From: Acanthaster planci
Lineage: Eukaryota; Echinodermata; Asteroidea; Valvatida; Acanthasteridae
DNA length: 62,000 nt
Direction: 5' to 3'
NCBI RefSeq assembly: GCF_001949145.1
Contig: NW_019091497.1
Location: forward strand, 326,253-388,252
This document shows positions 11,500-22,859 of this stretch, one piece after another. Under the pieces are notes generated by a model. It saw only the letters and a list, made by a program, of their open reading frames with translations. It searched no databases and was not told where the DNA came from. How positions within the stretch are numbered: the first letter of the stretch is position 1; each line of letters starts with the position of its first letter. A program made the position numbers and the translations under genes.

Positions 11500-13190
11500 A
11501 CCACAACAATTCAGTTCAATTCATTCAATTCATTTATTTAAAATAATTTGTATCCAACATAGTTACTGAAATACATTGAAATTCGTTGTAGTTTTGCGAG
11601 CATTAAAAACTTGATAATCAAAATATATATATAATACAGAACAATAATAAATGACACTTCAAAAATTCACACAAGAATTACAACAAATAATTTCAGATAG
11701 CATGTCAGGTAAATAACGATTGATTAAATAAAATGGGATTAAGACAACAATAAAATTTGGGGAATCACTTTTTAGGACTTTGATTGCACCTGTACATATA
11801 CGTTCAATAAGCGAACTGCACATGGATAGAAACTGTTCAAGGTTTGAGTCGAATCTGTGCGAATCGATCTGTAACGTTTCCCTGATCTTATCCGCTGAAA
11901 TAAGTCATTCGCAGGATGGAATCCATCTGAGACAATTAACATGCACTTCTTTAAGACCCTTGCCTCATAAAGTTCTTCCATTGCAGATAGTTTACAGCTA
12001 ATTATACTGCTAGCAGTTTAAACAACCTGATTGAGGCGTTTCCGGTCTTCCATCGTGGTGTTCCCTTACCAGACAGCGATTGAGAATGTCAGGACACTCT
12101 CAAACACTGCCCGATAGAACTTCACCAGCAGACCTTGGCTGACCCGGAAACGCCTCAGTCGTCTGAGACAAAACAGACGTTGTTGGGCTTTCCTTACCAA
12201 GAAATCAACAGGAGTTGTCCATTTCAGATCGTTTTTACTCATATATACGCCTAAAAATCCAAGGGAGTCAACCCTTTCTACCTCAGATCTATGGATACAC
12301 AGTGGTTGAATGTTACTGGGATTTCTTCTGGAGTCAATAATGATCTCCTCGGTCCTTTCAACATTCATCTGTAACTCATTGTCGTAACACTGTTGAACTA
12401 AATGGTTGATTTATCACGATAAAACGATTCGTCATCTAAAATGCAACCACCAAGTGTCTATCATCTGCGTATTTCACCATGAAACCCTTATCAGAGTGAG
12501 TAGCGCAATCATGGGTGAACAGTGAGTACAGCATAGCTAGGTGAGAGAATGCAGCCTTGTGGTGTTCCTGTGTTCAAGACAAGTGATTTGGAAAGATCCA
12601 ATAAAAAATCTAAAATCCACTGACAAATCAGAGGGTTAAGATTCAAATGTCGAAGCTAATCATACGGTTTAAATGGTGAGATAGTATTAACAGCCGAACT
12701 GTAAATCCACAAATAGAAGTCTACAGCAATTAGGAGTATTCTTGTTGAGGAATTGTGACACTTTAAATACAGACCAAGCTATTGCATCATCAACTGATCT
12801 GTTTGCCTTATAGGCAAATTGAAAAGGATCCAGTTTGGGTGAAAGCTGTGAGTGAATGAAGCCCTTAACTAAAGATTCCATACATTTCATATCAACAGAG
12901 GTCAGAGCTACTGGACGGAAGTCATTAAGACAAGTAGTTGGCGATCGTTTAGGCACAGGGATGATAATAGATTTTTTAAAAACATTAGGCACATGACTAG
13001 TTACCAATGACCAGTTGAATAGTTTACATAGAATATTGCACAACTCGATTTTACAAGACCGCAAAAGGCGTGGACTTATGCCATCTGGTCGGGGTGCTTT
13101 TTTGGCTTTTAGTTGACCTAATACCCGACAAGTGTCTTCAAGCGTAATCACAAATGGCGGAGATAGTGATACATTCGGAATTGGTAAATT
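11500..13190 (-). mobile_element. 5'-truncated, decayed Rex1/Babar-like LINE (CR1 superfamily)
   Basis: Three collinear - strand blocks of one reverse transcriptase can be read. Block 13151-12687 has the finger/palm region (KAPRPDGISPRLL, NDFRPVALTSVDMKCME, FQFAYKANRSVDDA, LLFVDL). Block 12368-12066 is the thumb region (LGVYMSKNDLKWTTPV, KAQQRLFCLRRLRR, FYRAVFESVLTFSIAVW). Block 11981-11772 is the typical C-terminal tail (SDGFHPANDLFQRIRSGKRY, then SFYPCAVRLLN). Stops and frameshifts separate the blocks, and the YADD region is not intact. The 3' end near 11500-11535 carries an attca microsatellite. The element interrupts homology between the two Kazal-locus copies, so it inserted after the duplication. 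Confidence 0.85.
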
Positions 13191-13329
13191 GACCTTCGGA
13201 CATTACTAAAAATTAGAAATCAGTTTCCTTATTATGAAAGCAGCAACGAACGCCGTTCATCAAACGTGAGTGTAGGCCCTACTTCTGTTAACACTTAAAT
13301 AATTTATTTACTTGCCTGTGTGTAATCTG

Positions 13330-13900
13330 GTAAAATTAGGGTTTATCATTGCCTGTCGAAAAACAGAATAAATCGGTGACTGTAAGTAAGTGATCCATTG
13401 GACGTTTTAGATTTCTTTAATAATTGAGGTCCGGTTGTTATTTTAGACTTGACGCATGCCAAATTTCCGTCGGATTAGGGATCTCATGTTCACATGATGA
13501 TTATTCAGATCATATTATATGCACGTTGCACCTGTTTGCAACTATACTCCCACAAGATGCGTACATGTAGGATTATCCATCAACACAGTATGCACTGCGC
13601 CCTCCGGACCAACGGGAAATACAACAGTCTATTCGCTATTTGCACGCTGCCGCCATAGGCATGCAGAGCACACCAGAATCGCTTTATCAAATCGCCTGGT
13701 TTAAGAACTGTACTAACGCAGCACGGGCAATATTACATAAGCAATATGCACAGGAATCACTGAACCGGCTACGTTTGTTGTGTAAAGACATCGAGGCTCT
13801 ACATGCCTCGCATCGGCATCGTGCAAAGAGCGAATACGAAAACTTTGAAGGGCCAGACCTTTGGAAACTCTTCGGTTGTGCCGTAAAACCATAGAGCTAC
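13330..13900 (+). repeat. Kazal-locus 3' flank, copy A (inverted duplicate)
   Basis: Bases 13330-13520 match 24365-24520 in reverse complement (cagaataaatcggtgac, cattggacgtttta, catgttcacatgatgattat). Bases 13555-13790 match 22585-22815 in reverse complement (ttatccatcaacacagta, gcgccctc, ctattcgctatttgcacgc). In copy B a LINE separates the two blocks. A small reading frame (LHAAAIGMQS.. ending AQESLNR) is partly kept in both copies with an in-frame 27-nt difference, but no start or splice sites make it a convincing gene. Confidence 0.75.
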
Positions 13901-14039
13901 AAACCCAGCTCTATGGTGAAACAGTATTCGTAAACACCTCAGGTAGTGTCCCCATTCAACAGTGTGCAACTCGACCGTGTATTAATTAACGTTTTGATAA
14001 TGCCCGTGAGATTACGTAGGCCCTATGTTCACTCCAATG

Positions 14040-14900
14040 CCTTTTTTCACCAAAAGAGCCTGAAAGTTGACCTCTGATGGCGCGCTCCGGAACCCTTGGA
14101 TAGGAAAAATAACGTGCAAAGATTTTAGAATTTGTAATATACTTTCGTTCAGTTTCTTCTTAAAAATTCTACTAGGAAAAAGTGATTAAAAATATATTTG
14201 CTAGTATATCAATTTATAGAAAGTGAAAAATTACGTGACCTTAAAGAGAAATACCCTGCCAAAAAATGACCCATCAATTCCGAAAATCTAAAATCAAAGA
14301 ACAGAGCAATATTGCAGTCTCGTACGCAGATGAATATTTGAAATTTTATGATAGTCTGTGAGTAAAAACCAAAATAAAACAGATCAAAATATTTTTCACA
14401 TTTGGATAATTTATAAGGTAATAAACCTAAAGCAATATTCTACTTTTACAAAAGATTCTAATATTTTATCTAACCTTTGCTAACACCTACTGCGTGATGT
14501 CAACTCAACAGAATCTGGAACCCATCGACTGCAGGTAGGTCAATCTTTGCATGGTTATACAATCTCGTTTTCAAGAAAGCACGGCGTGTGAAACCAAACG
14601 TGTATGAACAAGGAGACCTAGGTACGATATCGCCGGACGTGAAAAGTCGTTAATAAAATTCGTTTTTTACCCATCTCCAGGTGACTTTTCCAAAATATTA
14701 CTTGAGGAAGACAAAGGTAAAATTCCAACATGAGTGTTTCATGGGGTGGTTTCAGTAAGGAATTATTTTTCAAAAAAATATCAAACGTAATAGGACAGGC
14801 CCAATGTTAAATCCCCATAGGCAGACCGCGCAAAGGTTCCGGAAGCTCGCTGCGTGACCAACTTTCAGGCTCGATTAGTTGAGAGTTAGTGCATGCGCAC
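14040..14900. mobile_element. Terminal-inverted-repeat element, about 0.85 kb, non-autonomous
   Basis: The left end gagcctgaaagttgacctc..gcgctccggaaccctt (about 14057-14098) is the imperfect reverse complement of the right end aaaggttccggaagctcgc..caactttcaggctc (about 14834-14874). The interior has no transposase ORF. A related end sequence lies at 27785-27890. Exact borders and target-site duplication are not resolved. Confidence 0.65.
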
Positions 14901-14947
14901 TCGATCACTTTGCTGTGGATTTCGAGGTGTACACGACGTCGGAAAAT

Positions 14948-15041
14948 GTCTTGAAAATGGGGCACCTGAACTCATTTGTAACACTTTGGATAAACCAGTA
15001 AATGAGGTTTCAACTCAGTTCAGATGCCCCATTTTCAAGAC
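14948..15041. other. Strong short hairpin (about 30-bp stem)
   Basis: The arm gtcttgaaaatggggcacct (14948-14967 and onward) is repeated as its reverse complement at the end (gatgccccattttcaagac). Only about three mismatches occur in the first 30 positions, and the loop is about 32 nt. The size and pairing resemble a microRNA precursor or a tiny foldback repeat; the sequence cannot separate these. Confidence 0.6.
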
Positions 15042-15459
15042 AATGGTGTTCAGTCATGCATGACAGGAGGGATACCATCAAGGTATCATTAGAAAGAATA
15101 CTGCTTCTACTTTTCGGAGATCCTTATGCATTATAATCAACTCTCGTGGTTTGGGCATATTAACCCCTTTCCTCATGGTTTGGTTTTTTTAGGGATACCC
15201 TGTATATCAGGATGGCAAAAGTTGGTCAAATATCAGGGATTTTTCTCTCCGTATTTCCTGGTCACACCAATAATTTGTATTTGATTGCAAGAAAAAAAAA
15301 GTATTGCTAGGATATTACAGGCCCCGCTGGTCCGGCTAAGATGAAGGCAATAATCAGGCATTTTTGAAATGTTTTCTATTATTTGTCTGACTCGGCGGCG
15401 ACCATCACTGGACACTTTGAAGTGCCTGAGTTGCAACTCCTTCTGTGTCCTTCATATAT

Positions 15460-15813
15460 CGTATAACGCGCAATGTCCATCGTGACTGCAGCGCACGGCA
15501 CGTATACGACATATACAGGATATGTCTATGGCTACCAACACTAAAATAGACTGCCTCCGTACTTTTTAACTGTTTAAAGCATTTTCAGCTTGTGCATGTA
15601 CACAGAACATAAAACCACTATTTACTATTAAGACTGTCATTTATGTGTGTACATTTACATCTGGGAACCAGACAGGCGAGGTCGTGCTATGTGAATTACA
15701 CCTACAAGCTGAAAACAATTTTAAACAATAAATGATGAAGGGAGCAGTCTATTTCAGTGTTGGTAGCGGCGGTACGTATGCATGCAGTCGCGATGGACAT
15801 CGTATGTTATACG
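15460..15813. mobile_element. MITE with long terminal inverted repeats (354 bp)
   Basis: The left arm begins cgtataacgcgcaatgtcca and the right arm ends tggacatcgtatgttatacg. Pairing continues inward through actgcagcgcacgg/gcatgcagtc to the inner match aacactaaaatagactgcc / gcagtctatttcagtgtt. There is no coding sequence. Confidence 0.7.
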
Positions 15814-16638
15814 TACATTATTTCTAGGAAAAAAGTGAGGGTGAAAAAAAACCCCAACACCACAACCACGTCGCTGCACTACTTTTGGAGCGAGCCCCCG
15901 ACACTGCCGTTTCAATGTGGTAAACAGCCAAGACCTGTCTCCCAAGAAAACTTCTGACATGATGTTATGCCCAGGATGTTCCAAAGCTCCTTGATGCTAC
16001 ATGGCGATCAAAATATCTCAAGAAAAAATTGGGTGCCTTGTATTGTACTTAATGAATGAATTAGAAAAAGATTCTTAAAATACTGACTTTCCTCTTTCAA
16101 CGAGCAATCCTTTTTTATTCAATATTAACATTTTTGTTTGTAGAATTCGAAAATTCCCTCTCAATCGAAACTTATATGATCATTTTCACTGATATTTGTC
16201 AAGGTTTCTGTTCGATTACCACTTCTCTACCAAGTCGACTCGCACAGGAAACGTGTTCGGTATAGCTTATAGTAAGAGGATATATTTGGGGCATGCATGT
16301 GATTGGGTGTAAGACGTCTCCTGCGTGGTTCTCGAGAACAATGCGTCATCCGATAGCCAAATTTTCAAACGTTTAAATTTTTGCAAAAAAATGCAGAATT
16401 TTTGGTACGAGAAAAACAAAAAGCAAATGGAAATATGAAATCTTTTGGTTCAATTGGATGAAGTCAACAATTTATTTAGGCCAAAATGCTCACGAACTTG
16501 GGCAAAACTTAATCCTTTTATATAAATAGTTATTTATCTGCAATTCACGTAATCTCAAACTCGCAGCAATAAATGATGCAAAATTATTTCAGAGTTGAAC
16601 TGAAATTTTCTATTTTTCAGTAAACATGGAGTCCAATG
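15814..16638. other. Non-coding stretch, nothing recognised
   Basis: Only short domainless ORFs are present and I see no clear repeat. The same holds for about 16.81-17.66 kb. Confidence 0.4.
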
Positions 16639-16639
16639 C

Positions 16640-16806
16640 GGGCGATTTACAGTAGTGCGCCTCCAAGAGTTGGCAACGCCTGGACCAATCAGAACGCGCG
16701 AAATCTGTCGAGCCTTTCCAAACGCACCTTGGGTCCACAGATTTTGGGCACCGTTCTTTGGCCATCGCGTTGCAAACTCTCGGAGGCGCACGATTGCAAA
16801 GCGCCA
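16640..16806. repeat. Imperfect palindrome of about 167 bp
   Basis: The left arm ggcgatttacagtagtgcgc.. followed by ctccaagagttggcaacgc pairs with the right arm gcgttgcaaactctcggagg.. followed by cgcacgattgcaaagcgcc. The arms are about 80 bp each and the loop is minimal. It could be a miniature foldback transposon. Both strands give similar-looking ORFs because of the symmetry, not because of genes. Confidence 0.75.
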
Positions 16807-17661
16807 GTACTGCGTACCTGTTTACGTTTCACTCGAAAACCAACGATATCTCCAAAACACCAATCAAATATCCTGGGTGTGGCAATGATAGCAGGCTTCG
16901 CAGCGAATTATTGCATCACTCTTTCATCTGAGTACGGTTAAAGAAGCTTATTTCTTGAGGTCTTTAAGCTAGTGTGCAGTGATGAGCCTTAAACTGACGT
17001 GCTTTGATGTTCAAACGTGTGAAGTAAGGTTTTAAAATGTGCAGAAAAAGATTTAGAAAGAGTTAACTGGAGACAGGTGTATGGTCTTTCAGTGGTTGAA
17101 GCAACCAACGCCCCTGGTGTCAATATTGATCATATTTATTTCACAGGGACACAAGATACCAAATGTCGGTTCACACGGACGATAGAGATGAGCATACTCC
17201 TAAATTTTATTGAGAGTGTAGTTCCTTCAAGATTGAACAAGACATAGAGGCGAGACAGAACTAATAATTAACTTTATTTGACTGAATAATACAGTGCCAA
17301 CTCGCAATAAAAAAGCAAAACGAGGCATCAGCACACGTCTATGCTCATAAGTTGTAAAGTGCAGTTGTGTTTGAAATAATTGAAGTTCCTGTAGTGAGTG
17401 ATAATTTTAAATTATCTTTGCATATTAAAGACGGGTACATTGTATGGAAATAAATGTGAACTGGTTTCGTCTTGTTAAGGAAACGACACATAGAAGTCAC
17501 TTTTAAAGAGTCATCAAGATACGCTTGTTTAGAGTATTCCAAAACAAACTACAGTCTACAGATTACCAGTATGCATAATAACTGGAGGGTTTTCCATCTA
17601 AACTTAATTGCAACTGTGTATTCATCACCAGCGACGTATTTTGCCGTAACGACCATGGTTT

Positions 17662-17838
17662 CTAGCGAGTACATGCGCCGTCTTCGACGGTCGTTCCAGG
17701 TGGCACGTCACCGTTTTGAAAGGCCTTGCAGAATTCGCACATATTAATGAAGGTGTCTCCCGTGTTGGCGCAGAGAGGATGCCACAGCGCGATGCAGGCA
17801 TCAATTGGGGAGCTGATATCACAGTCCGAGGTACTAGC
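17662..17838 (-). CDS. Kazal gene 3, last exon (Kazal domain)
   Basis: This 177-nt exon has the same length as exon 3 of gene 1. Six cysteines have exact Kazal spacing and the stop is TAG. Compared with genes 1 and 2 the core reads NTGDTFINMC in place of STGTTYPNLC. Confidence 0.8.
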   Translation of the reverse strand, partial: ASTSDCDISSPIDACIALWHPLCANTGDTFINMCEFCKAFQNGDVPPGTTVEDGACTR

Positions 17839-18511
17839 CTTTAGATGGGAAAAACAACGTGGTGAAAAGCGAATGTAAATATACAAAAATGTGTAAGTTC
17901 TTGATTTGAATTAAAGTACCCCCTCAGGCTGTAAACATTCATATTTACAACTGGAATTTTTGTTACAAGTGTCGACATATTGTAGAATAAACACATTAGA
18001 TATATGATAATGACACAAAAATTTGCAAAAAGAAATTAATTTCTAGAACGGATTTAAAAGCAAGAAACATTAAGCACAAATGTGAATTTAAGAGGGTATT
18101 ATAAAAAATCAATAATTAATTTCAAACACCGAAAAAGAAAAAAGAAATACATGTCGAACCAATGCAGAAAAGAGCCCTGCATGGAGGGAGTGGCCTCTTT
18201 TGGAGAGGAATATTGCCCTTACTTTGTAAGCAATGACTGCACCCATTTAGCCTTTCTATGTAATACAAAGCCCAAAAACACAAATAACCAGAAGCTCCTG
18301 AAATCGAACAGAACCAAAACCAAACCAAACCAAACCAAAAAAAAAAAAAAAAACCCCAAAAAACAAAACAAAACAAATCCCACCCCAAAAAACCACACAA
18401 ACAATCATATAAACAACTGACTACAGATAATACTTTGAGGTAACATTCTTTTCAATCTTACCGGGTCCGCGCAGCAGCAGCTCACGTCTCTTGCAATTAC
18501 TGACAGTGCGA
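17662..18511 (-). CDS. Kazal-type protein, gene 3 (diverged; first exon not found)
   Basis: The final exon 17838-17662 follows acceptor catctaaag. It encodes a full Kazal domain with C-x8-C-x7-C-x10-C-x2-C-x18-C (DCDISSPIDACIALWHPLCA, then TGDTFINMCEFC, then GACTR and stop). A 50-nt upstream exon (18511-18462, acceptor gttttag, donor ccg|gtaaga) adds VALSVIARDVSCCCADP and has exactly the size and phase of exon 2 in genes 1 and 2. No convincing exon 1 with a start codon is visible within 1 kb: the candidate at about 18610-18650 has the wrong phase. The residue at the P1 position is Ala. The gene may be intact with a distant or unusual first exon, or may be a pseudogene. Confidence 0.7.
18315..18400. 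repeat. A/C-rich low-complexity tract
   Basis: Runs of aaacc and aaaaa dominate (accaaaccaaaccaaacc, then a 16-base A run). It lies in the intron before the last exon of Kazal gene 3. ORFs here are low-complexity artefacts. Confidence 0.8.
18462..18511 (-). CDS. Kazal gene 3, 50-nt exon (probable)
   Basis: The exon is phase 1 to 0, with acceptor tttgttttag and donor gtaaga. It encodes a mildly hydrophobic segment with a CCC run. The call rests on equal length and phase with exon 2 of the two paralogues. Confidence 0.6.
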
Positions 18512-19406
18512 CTAAAACAAACGGAGGAGGTAAACTCAGTAAATAACTTTTAAACACGGAAAGAATACTGTGTTTGTCTCTTTTTTCACACCTAACAATA
18601 AAAGAAATTGTTCCTTACCTGCCTCCTCTTTAAAAATGCACAAATGTATAACATTTTAAAAAGACAGCCGAGTGAAGGGTGGGACCACTGATTAGGCACT
18701 GTACCTACTAAATGGAGGGGGGGGGCGGAAAAATGTGAGGGCTTACTAAAACGAAATAAGTGCTTCATGTAACAAAAACATCAACATTTACGCTCACAGA
18801 AGGAAAGGTTTAGTGCCTTTCTCTGAATTAATCTTCGTTTCTAGAGCCCAGCTCGTTCATAGCTTAATCTACCTTGGCATCAAACCGACATGCAAGACTT
18901 AAACGCTTACTTCCAGTTGATAAAAGTGAGGTATGGCCTACACTGGTGCCTTGGACCTACGAAACTGCTTTCACCGTTGTCCGTGTTAAAGTTACACTGT
19001 ATACAGTGTAAAAAAGAAGTTTGATGTTTTAACGCCTTTTAAACGCTTTCCTAGTAATACTTCAGTCACACGTTTTCTTTATAACCCAAGCTGAACACGT
19101 TGTGATGTTTGTTTTATATTGATTGACGTTTTAATAAATTTATGAACATTGACAAATTTCGATAATAATTTGGACACCACAAAAGTGCTTTCGGGTGGTA
19201 ACACTTTCTGAACACCGAAAGACGTTTATTTCCCCAAAGGTGTTTAATTTCAAACAGTTACATGTTTGAATTGACTCCAAGAATGCTTAAAATCCTGTTT
19301 CAAATGTTTTAGGTCTCGACTATACGTAGTGCTACTGCCACGCCGAACATAATACAAATGAGTGTGGCAATAGCGCGGCGGTGGCGCTAAACACCACTGA
19401 AAGGTA

Positions 19407-20753
19407 TGGTGTTCTATAGCAGCCAAAATTGCGTCGCGACGCCACGACAGCTTCGTTGCGTCGTGGCCTCGCTTCCTTTCTCGTCACTTTTATGCTGTGT
19501 TTAATGCATTACGTCGTGCCGTCTTGGCGTCGCGTCGCCTGTGATTGTATAGTTTTTATTCAGTGTGGGTTAGGCCGTTGCGTCCTGCCGTCGTGCTGTA
19601 GCTGCGGTCCTGATGTCTTGCTGTCGTCCTGTCGTCGCACCGTCGTGTCATGCTGTTGCATCGTGTCGTGGTCCGTCGTAGCGTGCCGTTGAGCCTTAGG
19701 CCTGCTGTTTCTAAAAATGGCTGATTACTAAGGCCACTAGGGGGCGTATGCCACAAGTCCCGTAAACAATAATGTGAGTTTGTTTCTGCATTCAAATGGG
19801 GACCCTGAACAATAGAGGACAATGAGGTCCCTGATTGACAGAGGGTCCCCGATTGACAACTGGGTGGTCTTCCAAAAAGTTTAAGTACAAACAAAAGAGG
19901 AACAATAGGGGGTCCTCAGTTGCAGGCAAATACACACTTGCATGTGTGTGTAGGTTTGCACTATACCAAATACGCGCCCATAGAAAACAGTGCAATATTA
20001 AACCGAAATAGCGCCGCTTGTTGACTCTCGGGATGAAGTTGTCCTCCTTTTTTTCACTGGAAATTCAAGATTATGACCAGAAGATCACTTTTCGTTTCAA
20101 TTTTATTAGCCATGTGAATTTTTATATTCCCCTTTCCCCGAAGATACCCCCAAACTAATAGTACAACTATGCGCTCAGCTCTGATAATGCCGCCCGCCTC
20201 AATTCAAAATAGGCCCGCAATTTGGGGCCTTTTTTTGGCAGAAATACCCCGAAACTGGAAACTACCAGTCCCAAATTCGGGATTTATAGAAATATTTCTA
20301 TGATCCCTCCTGATTATGGCATGTCTTTTTGTAAAAGCCCTATGGGATCACACAGTATTAATGAGCTTGCGTGCAAAAATCCAACGATTTAGTGGAATGC
20401 ACCCTTAGGTCCTACAAGATTTGATCCTGAAATATGGTATCGATTTATGGTATCAATTGGTATTAAACGTCACTAAGGGCGCCCCTTATTTCTACCGGTA
20501 ATGAGGCGACGGCGAGAGCATAATGCGACGGCACGACGCCAAGGAACTACAGCACGACGCGACTACACAACGCGACGGCTGAAGGACACGACGCAACAAG
20601 TCAACGACACGACGTCATGCATTATACGCAGCATAAAAGTCATAAAAAAGGAGACGGCGGCAAGACACGATGGCACGACGCGATAGAGCTGTCGTAGCGT
20701 CGCGTCGTGACGAGAGGACGACGCGACGTGATTTTAGCGGCTATAGAACACCA
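19407..20753. mobile_element. GC-rich foldback DNA element, 1347 bp, flanked by TA
   Basis: The left terminus tggtgttctatagc is the exact reverse complement of the right terminus gctatagaacacca. Each is directly flanked by TA (19405-19406 and 20754-20755), as expected for a TA target-site duplication. The arms (about 19407-19690 and 20500-20753) continue to pair as degenerate arrays of cgtcg and gtcgtg words. The middle (about 19730-20490) is unrelated AT-richer sequence that may be a nested insertion. There is no transposase ORF. TA target duplication is typical of Tc1/mariner-type mobilisation, though other superfamilies are possible. Confidence 0.8.
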
Positions 20754-20755
20754 TA

Positions 20756-22025
20756 GAATAGAGCGATGTCCCGCCACTGCCTTTTTAAAGCACTGTCGAG
20801 GTAAACGTTGTGGCTTGCCGTACTGAATGCAATTTGGCGAGCTGAATTGGCACCAAACACCCTGTTGTTGCGGTGCCTAATTTGAACGAAAAACATCTAA
20901 GTTTGGCAAGGCAACAGATAGCACAGCGTATAGTCAAGGCCTTAGTCACTTAACTTGAATGAATACTTCACTGGGCCTACTGCAGCAATTCAGGCTGTTT
21001 AATGACCGAAATGTCTTGCGTATCTACCGTAAGTCTTTACCAGTAGTTATGTGGACAGATTTGGCACAAGAAAAAAATTCCCAAGAACAGAAAAAATAAT
21101 TGTGACCTACCTGCCAAGCAAACAACCCAAGCAGCAGAATGCATGATGGTTTCACAGAGGAAAGAATTCGGATAAAAGTAAAATATTCCGCTAATCAGAA
21201 TACCAAGGCTTATTAAGACCGAGTTTTTTTTCGGTATTCAGCAGTTGACTTGTAGGTGGAGTTGAGCGCTTGTAGCCTGTTGCTTTTATTAGGGTGGGCG
21301 ATCAGAGAAACTTCTAGAGTTGAATACAGTGTGTTTGAGATAGCTGGAATATAATCCCTTTGAAGCAGCCACACCGACAATATGGGTCACGCAAAAGGTG
21401 ACACAAAATCTACGCTGTCTTGTTTTACAGTAACCTAAGGATTGATGGCATCTGTCTGTTTATTTTGTCTCATTCTCGTGGGATCACGTCTTCGACGCGG
21501 CAGATGTTTTGTTACATGAGAGGGTGATGATTGAATTTCATGCACGGTACATGTAGATGCTTAATTAGACACGTCCAAAAATCTATGAGGGGACGAAAGT
21601 CTCCTTGGGTAGATGTATGGGTCCAGCATGATAGTCTAACACCCCTCTAAGATTGGCGAAGCAAAGTTGAGTAGAACCAAATTAGTACAGATATTTTGAC
21701 TGTAGTATTCAGGTTGAACTCGATAAATAAGAAGCTAAAAAACAAACAAAAAAAACCATACGGATCAAAGAATCGTATACTTTCTACCAAAGACAATGTC
21801 TCTTTTATAGAGCGCCATAAAAACTCGTATTATTAGGTGTGTGATTAAAGAGACTTTTCCCTCAGTGATAACAGAAAAATATGGAGCCCTTTTGAAGACT
21901 GCAATGAATGACAGGTTCGTCAGATATTGCCATTAAAAAGTTTCAAAATGTCCTGTGACAGACGACAGTAAGTATCATGTTTCGCAATCTACGATGGAAA
22001 TTATGCTCTCAAAAAGTTTATTCAT
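20756..22025. other. Non-coding stretch, nothing recognised
   Basis: No supportable exon, RNA gene or transposon is visible. Confidence 0.4.
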
Positions 22026-22027
22026 TT

Positions 22028-22400
22028 GAAACGGTTCTTTGGATCTGCCAATAGCTTGTTTCTGCTTTAAACAAGATAGCAGACATATTCTTACTTTAAT
22101 TTCAAAACTACCATCTGTCACCTTATTTTACTGGCATTGGTTTTCAAAAACAGACAATTCTGCCTGTCATTCTTTCACCGACTTTTCTTCTTGATATACC
22201 AGAGGATATCTATCGTATAAAACTTATGATATGTAAGGTCGTCCCTGGTATTGGTTTCGGCGTCCGATAGATTGTGACTTTCAGATATTGCCCTACAAGT
22301 GCACGATATCGGTCCATCCCCATCGCTCATCGGCAATCTATGTAGTAGCTGTGAACCAAGACTGGATTTGTATTATTTTTTGTCTGTGCATAGCGCAGAA
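22028..22400 (-). repeat. Segment X, copy 2 (inverted relative to 5590-5990)
   Basis: This is the reverse complement of the copy near 5.6-6.0 kb, matched from ggttctttggatctgccaat to gtgcacgatatcggtcca. Confidence 0.7.
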
Positions 22401-22523
22401 TGTGCTCAAAGTGTTAGTAAAAGAGGTGGGTTGACGACCATTCATATTACCTGAATATTAAACAAACATCCTTGTTCAACCTAAAACACTTCATGATATC
22501 AAACCCTTAAATCTCTCATAGAT

Positions 22524-22525
22524 AT

Positions 22526-22582
<57 letters not shown>
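22524..22582. repeat. (ACAG)n microsatellite, about 14 copies
   Basis: An uninterrupted acag/caga tetranucleotide run, likely length-polymorphic. Confidence 0.95.
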
Positions 22583-22584
22583 AT

Positions 22585-22820
22585 AATGGTCGGTTCAGTG
22601 ATTCCTGTGTATGTTGCTTATGTAATTTGTTCGCGTGCTGCGTTAGTTTTTTATACCAGACGAATTGATTAAGCGATTCTGACGTGATTGTACAAGCTGC
22701 CAGTTCGAGGCTGTGCACACCGAAGGCGTCAGCGTGCAAATAGCGAATAGACTGCCGTATTTCACGTTGGTCCTGAGGGCGCAGTTTCTACTGTGCTGAT
22801 GGATAATCCTGATTTCGATT
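22585..22820 (-). repeat. Kazal-locus 3' flank, copy B (inner block)
   Basis: This is the reverse complement of 13555-13790. It contains caaatagcgaatagactgcc and ctgatggataatcctgat, mirrored in the other copy. Confidence 0.75.
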
Positions 22821-22859
22821 ACCACATTTTGAAAATATCAAGCTCACCCTTGAGAATGA

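Noticed and set aside
18082-18420. Lysine/asparagine-rich ORF of 112 codons
   Set aside because: It is driven by the A/C-rich low-complexity tract in an intron of Kazal gene 3.
18600-18655. Candidate first exon for Kazal gene 3 (MLYICAFLKRR.. before gtaagg)
   Set aside because: It ends in phase 0, while the 50-nt exon needs phase 1; joining them gives an early stop.
19429-19692. Arginine/cysteine-rich ORF of 87 codons
   Set aside because: It is a translation of the CG-rich microrepeat arm of the foldback element; the mirrored arm gives a similar artefact.
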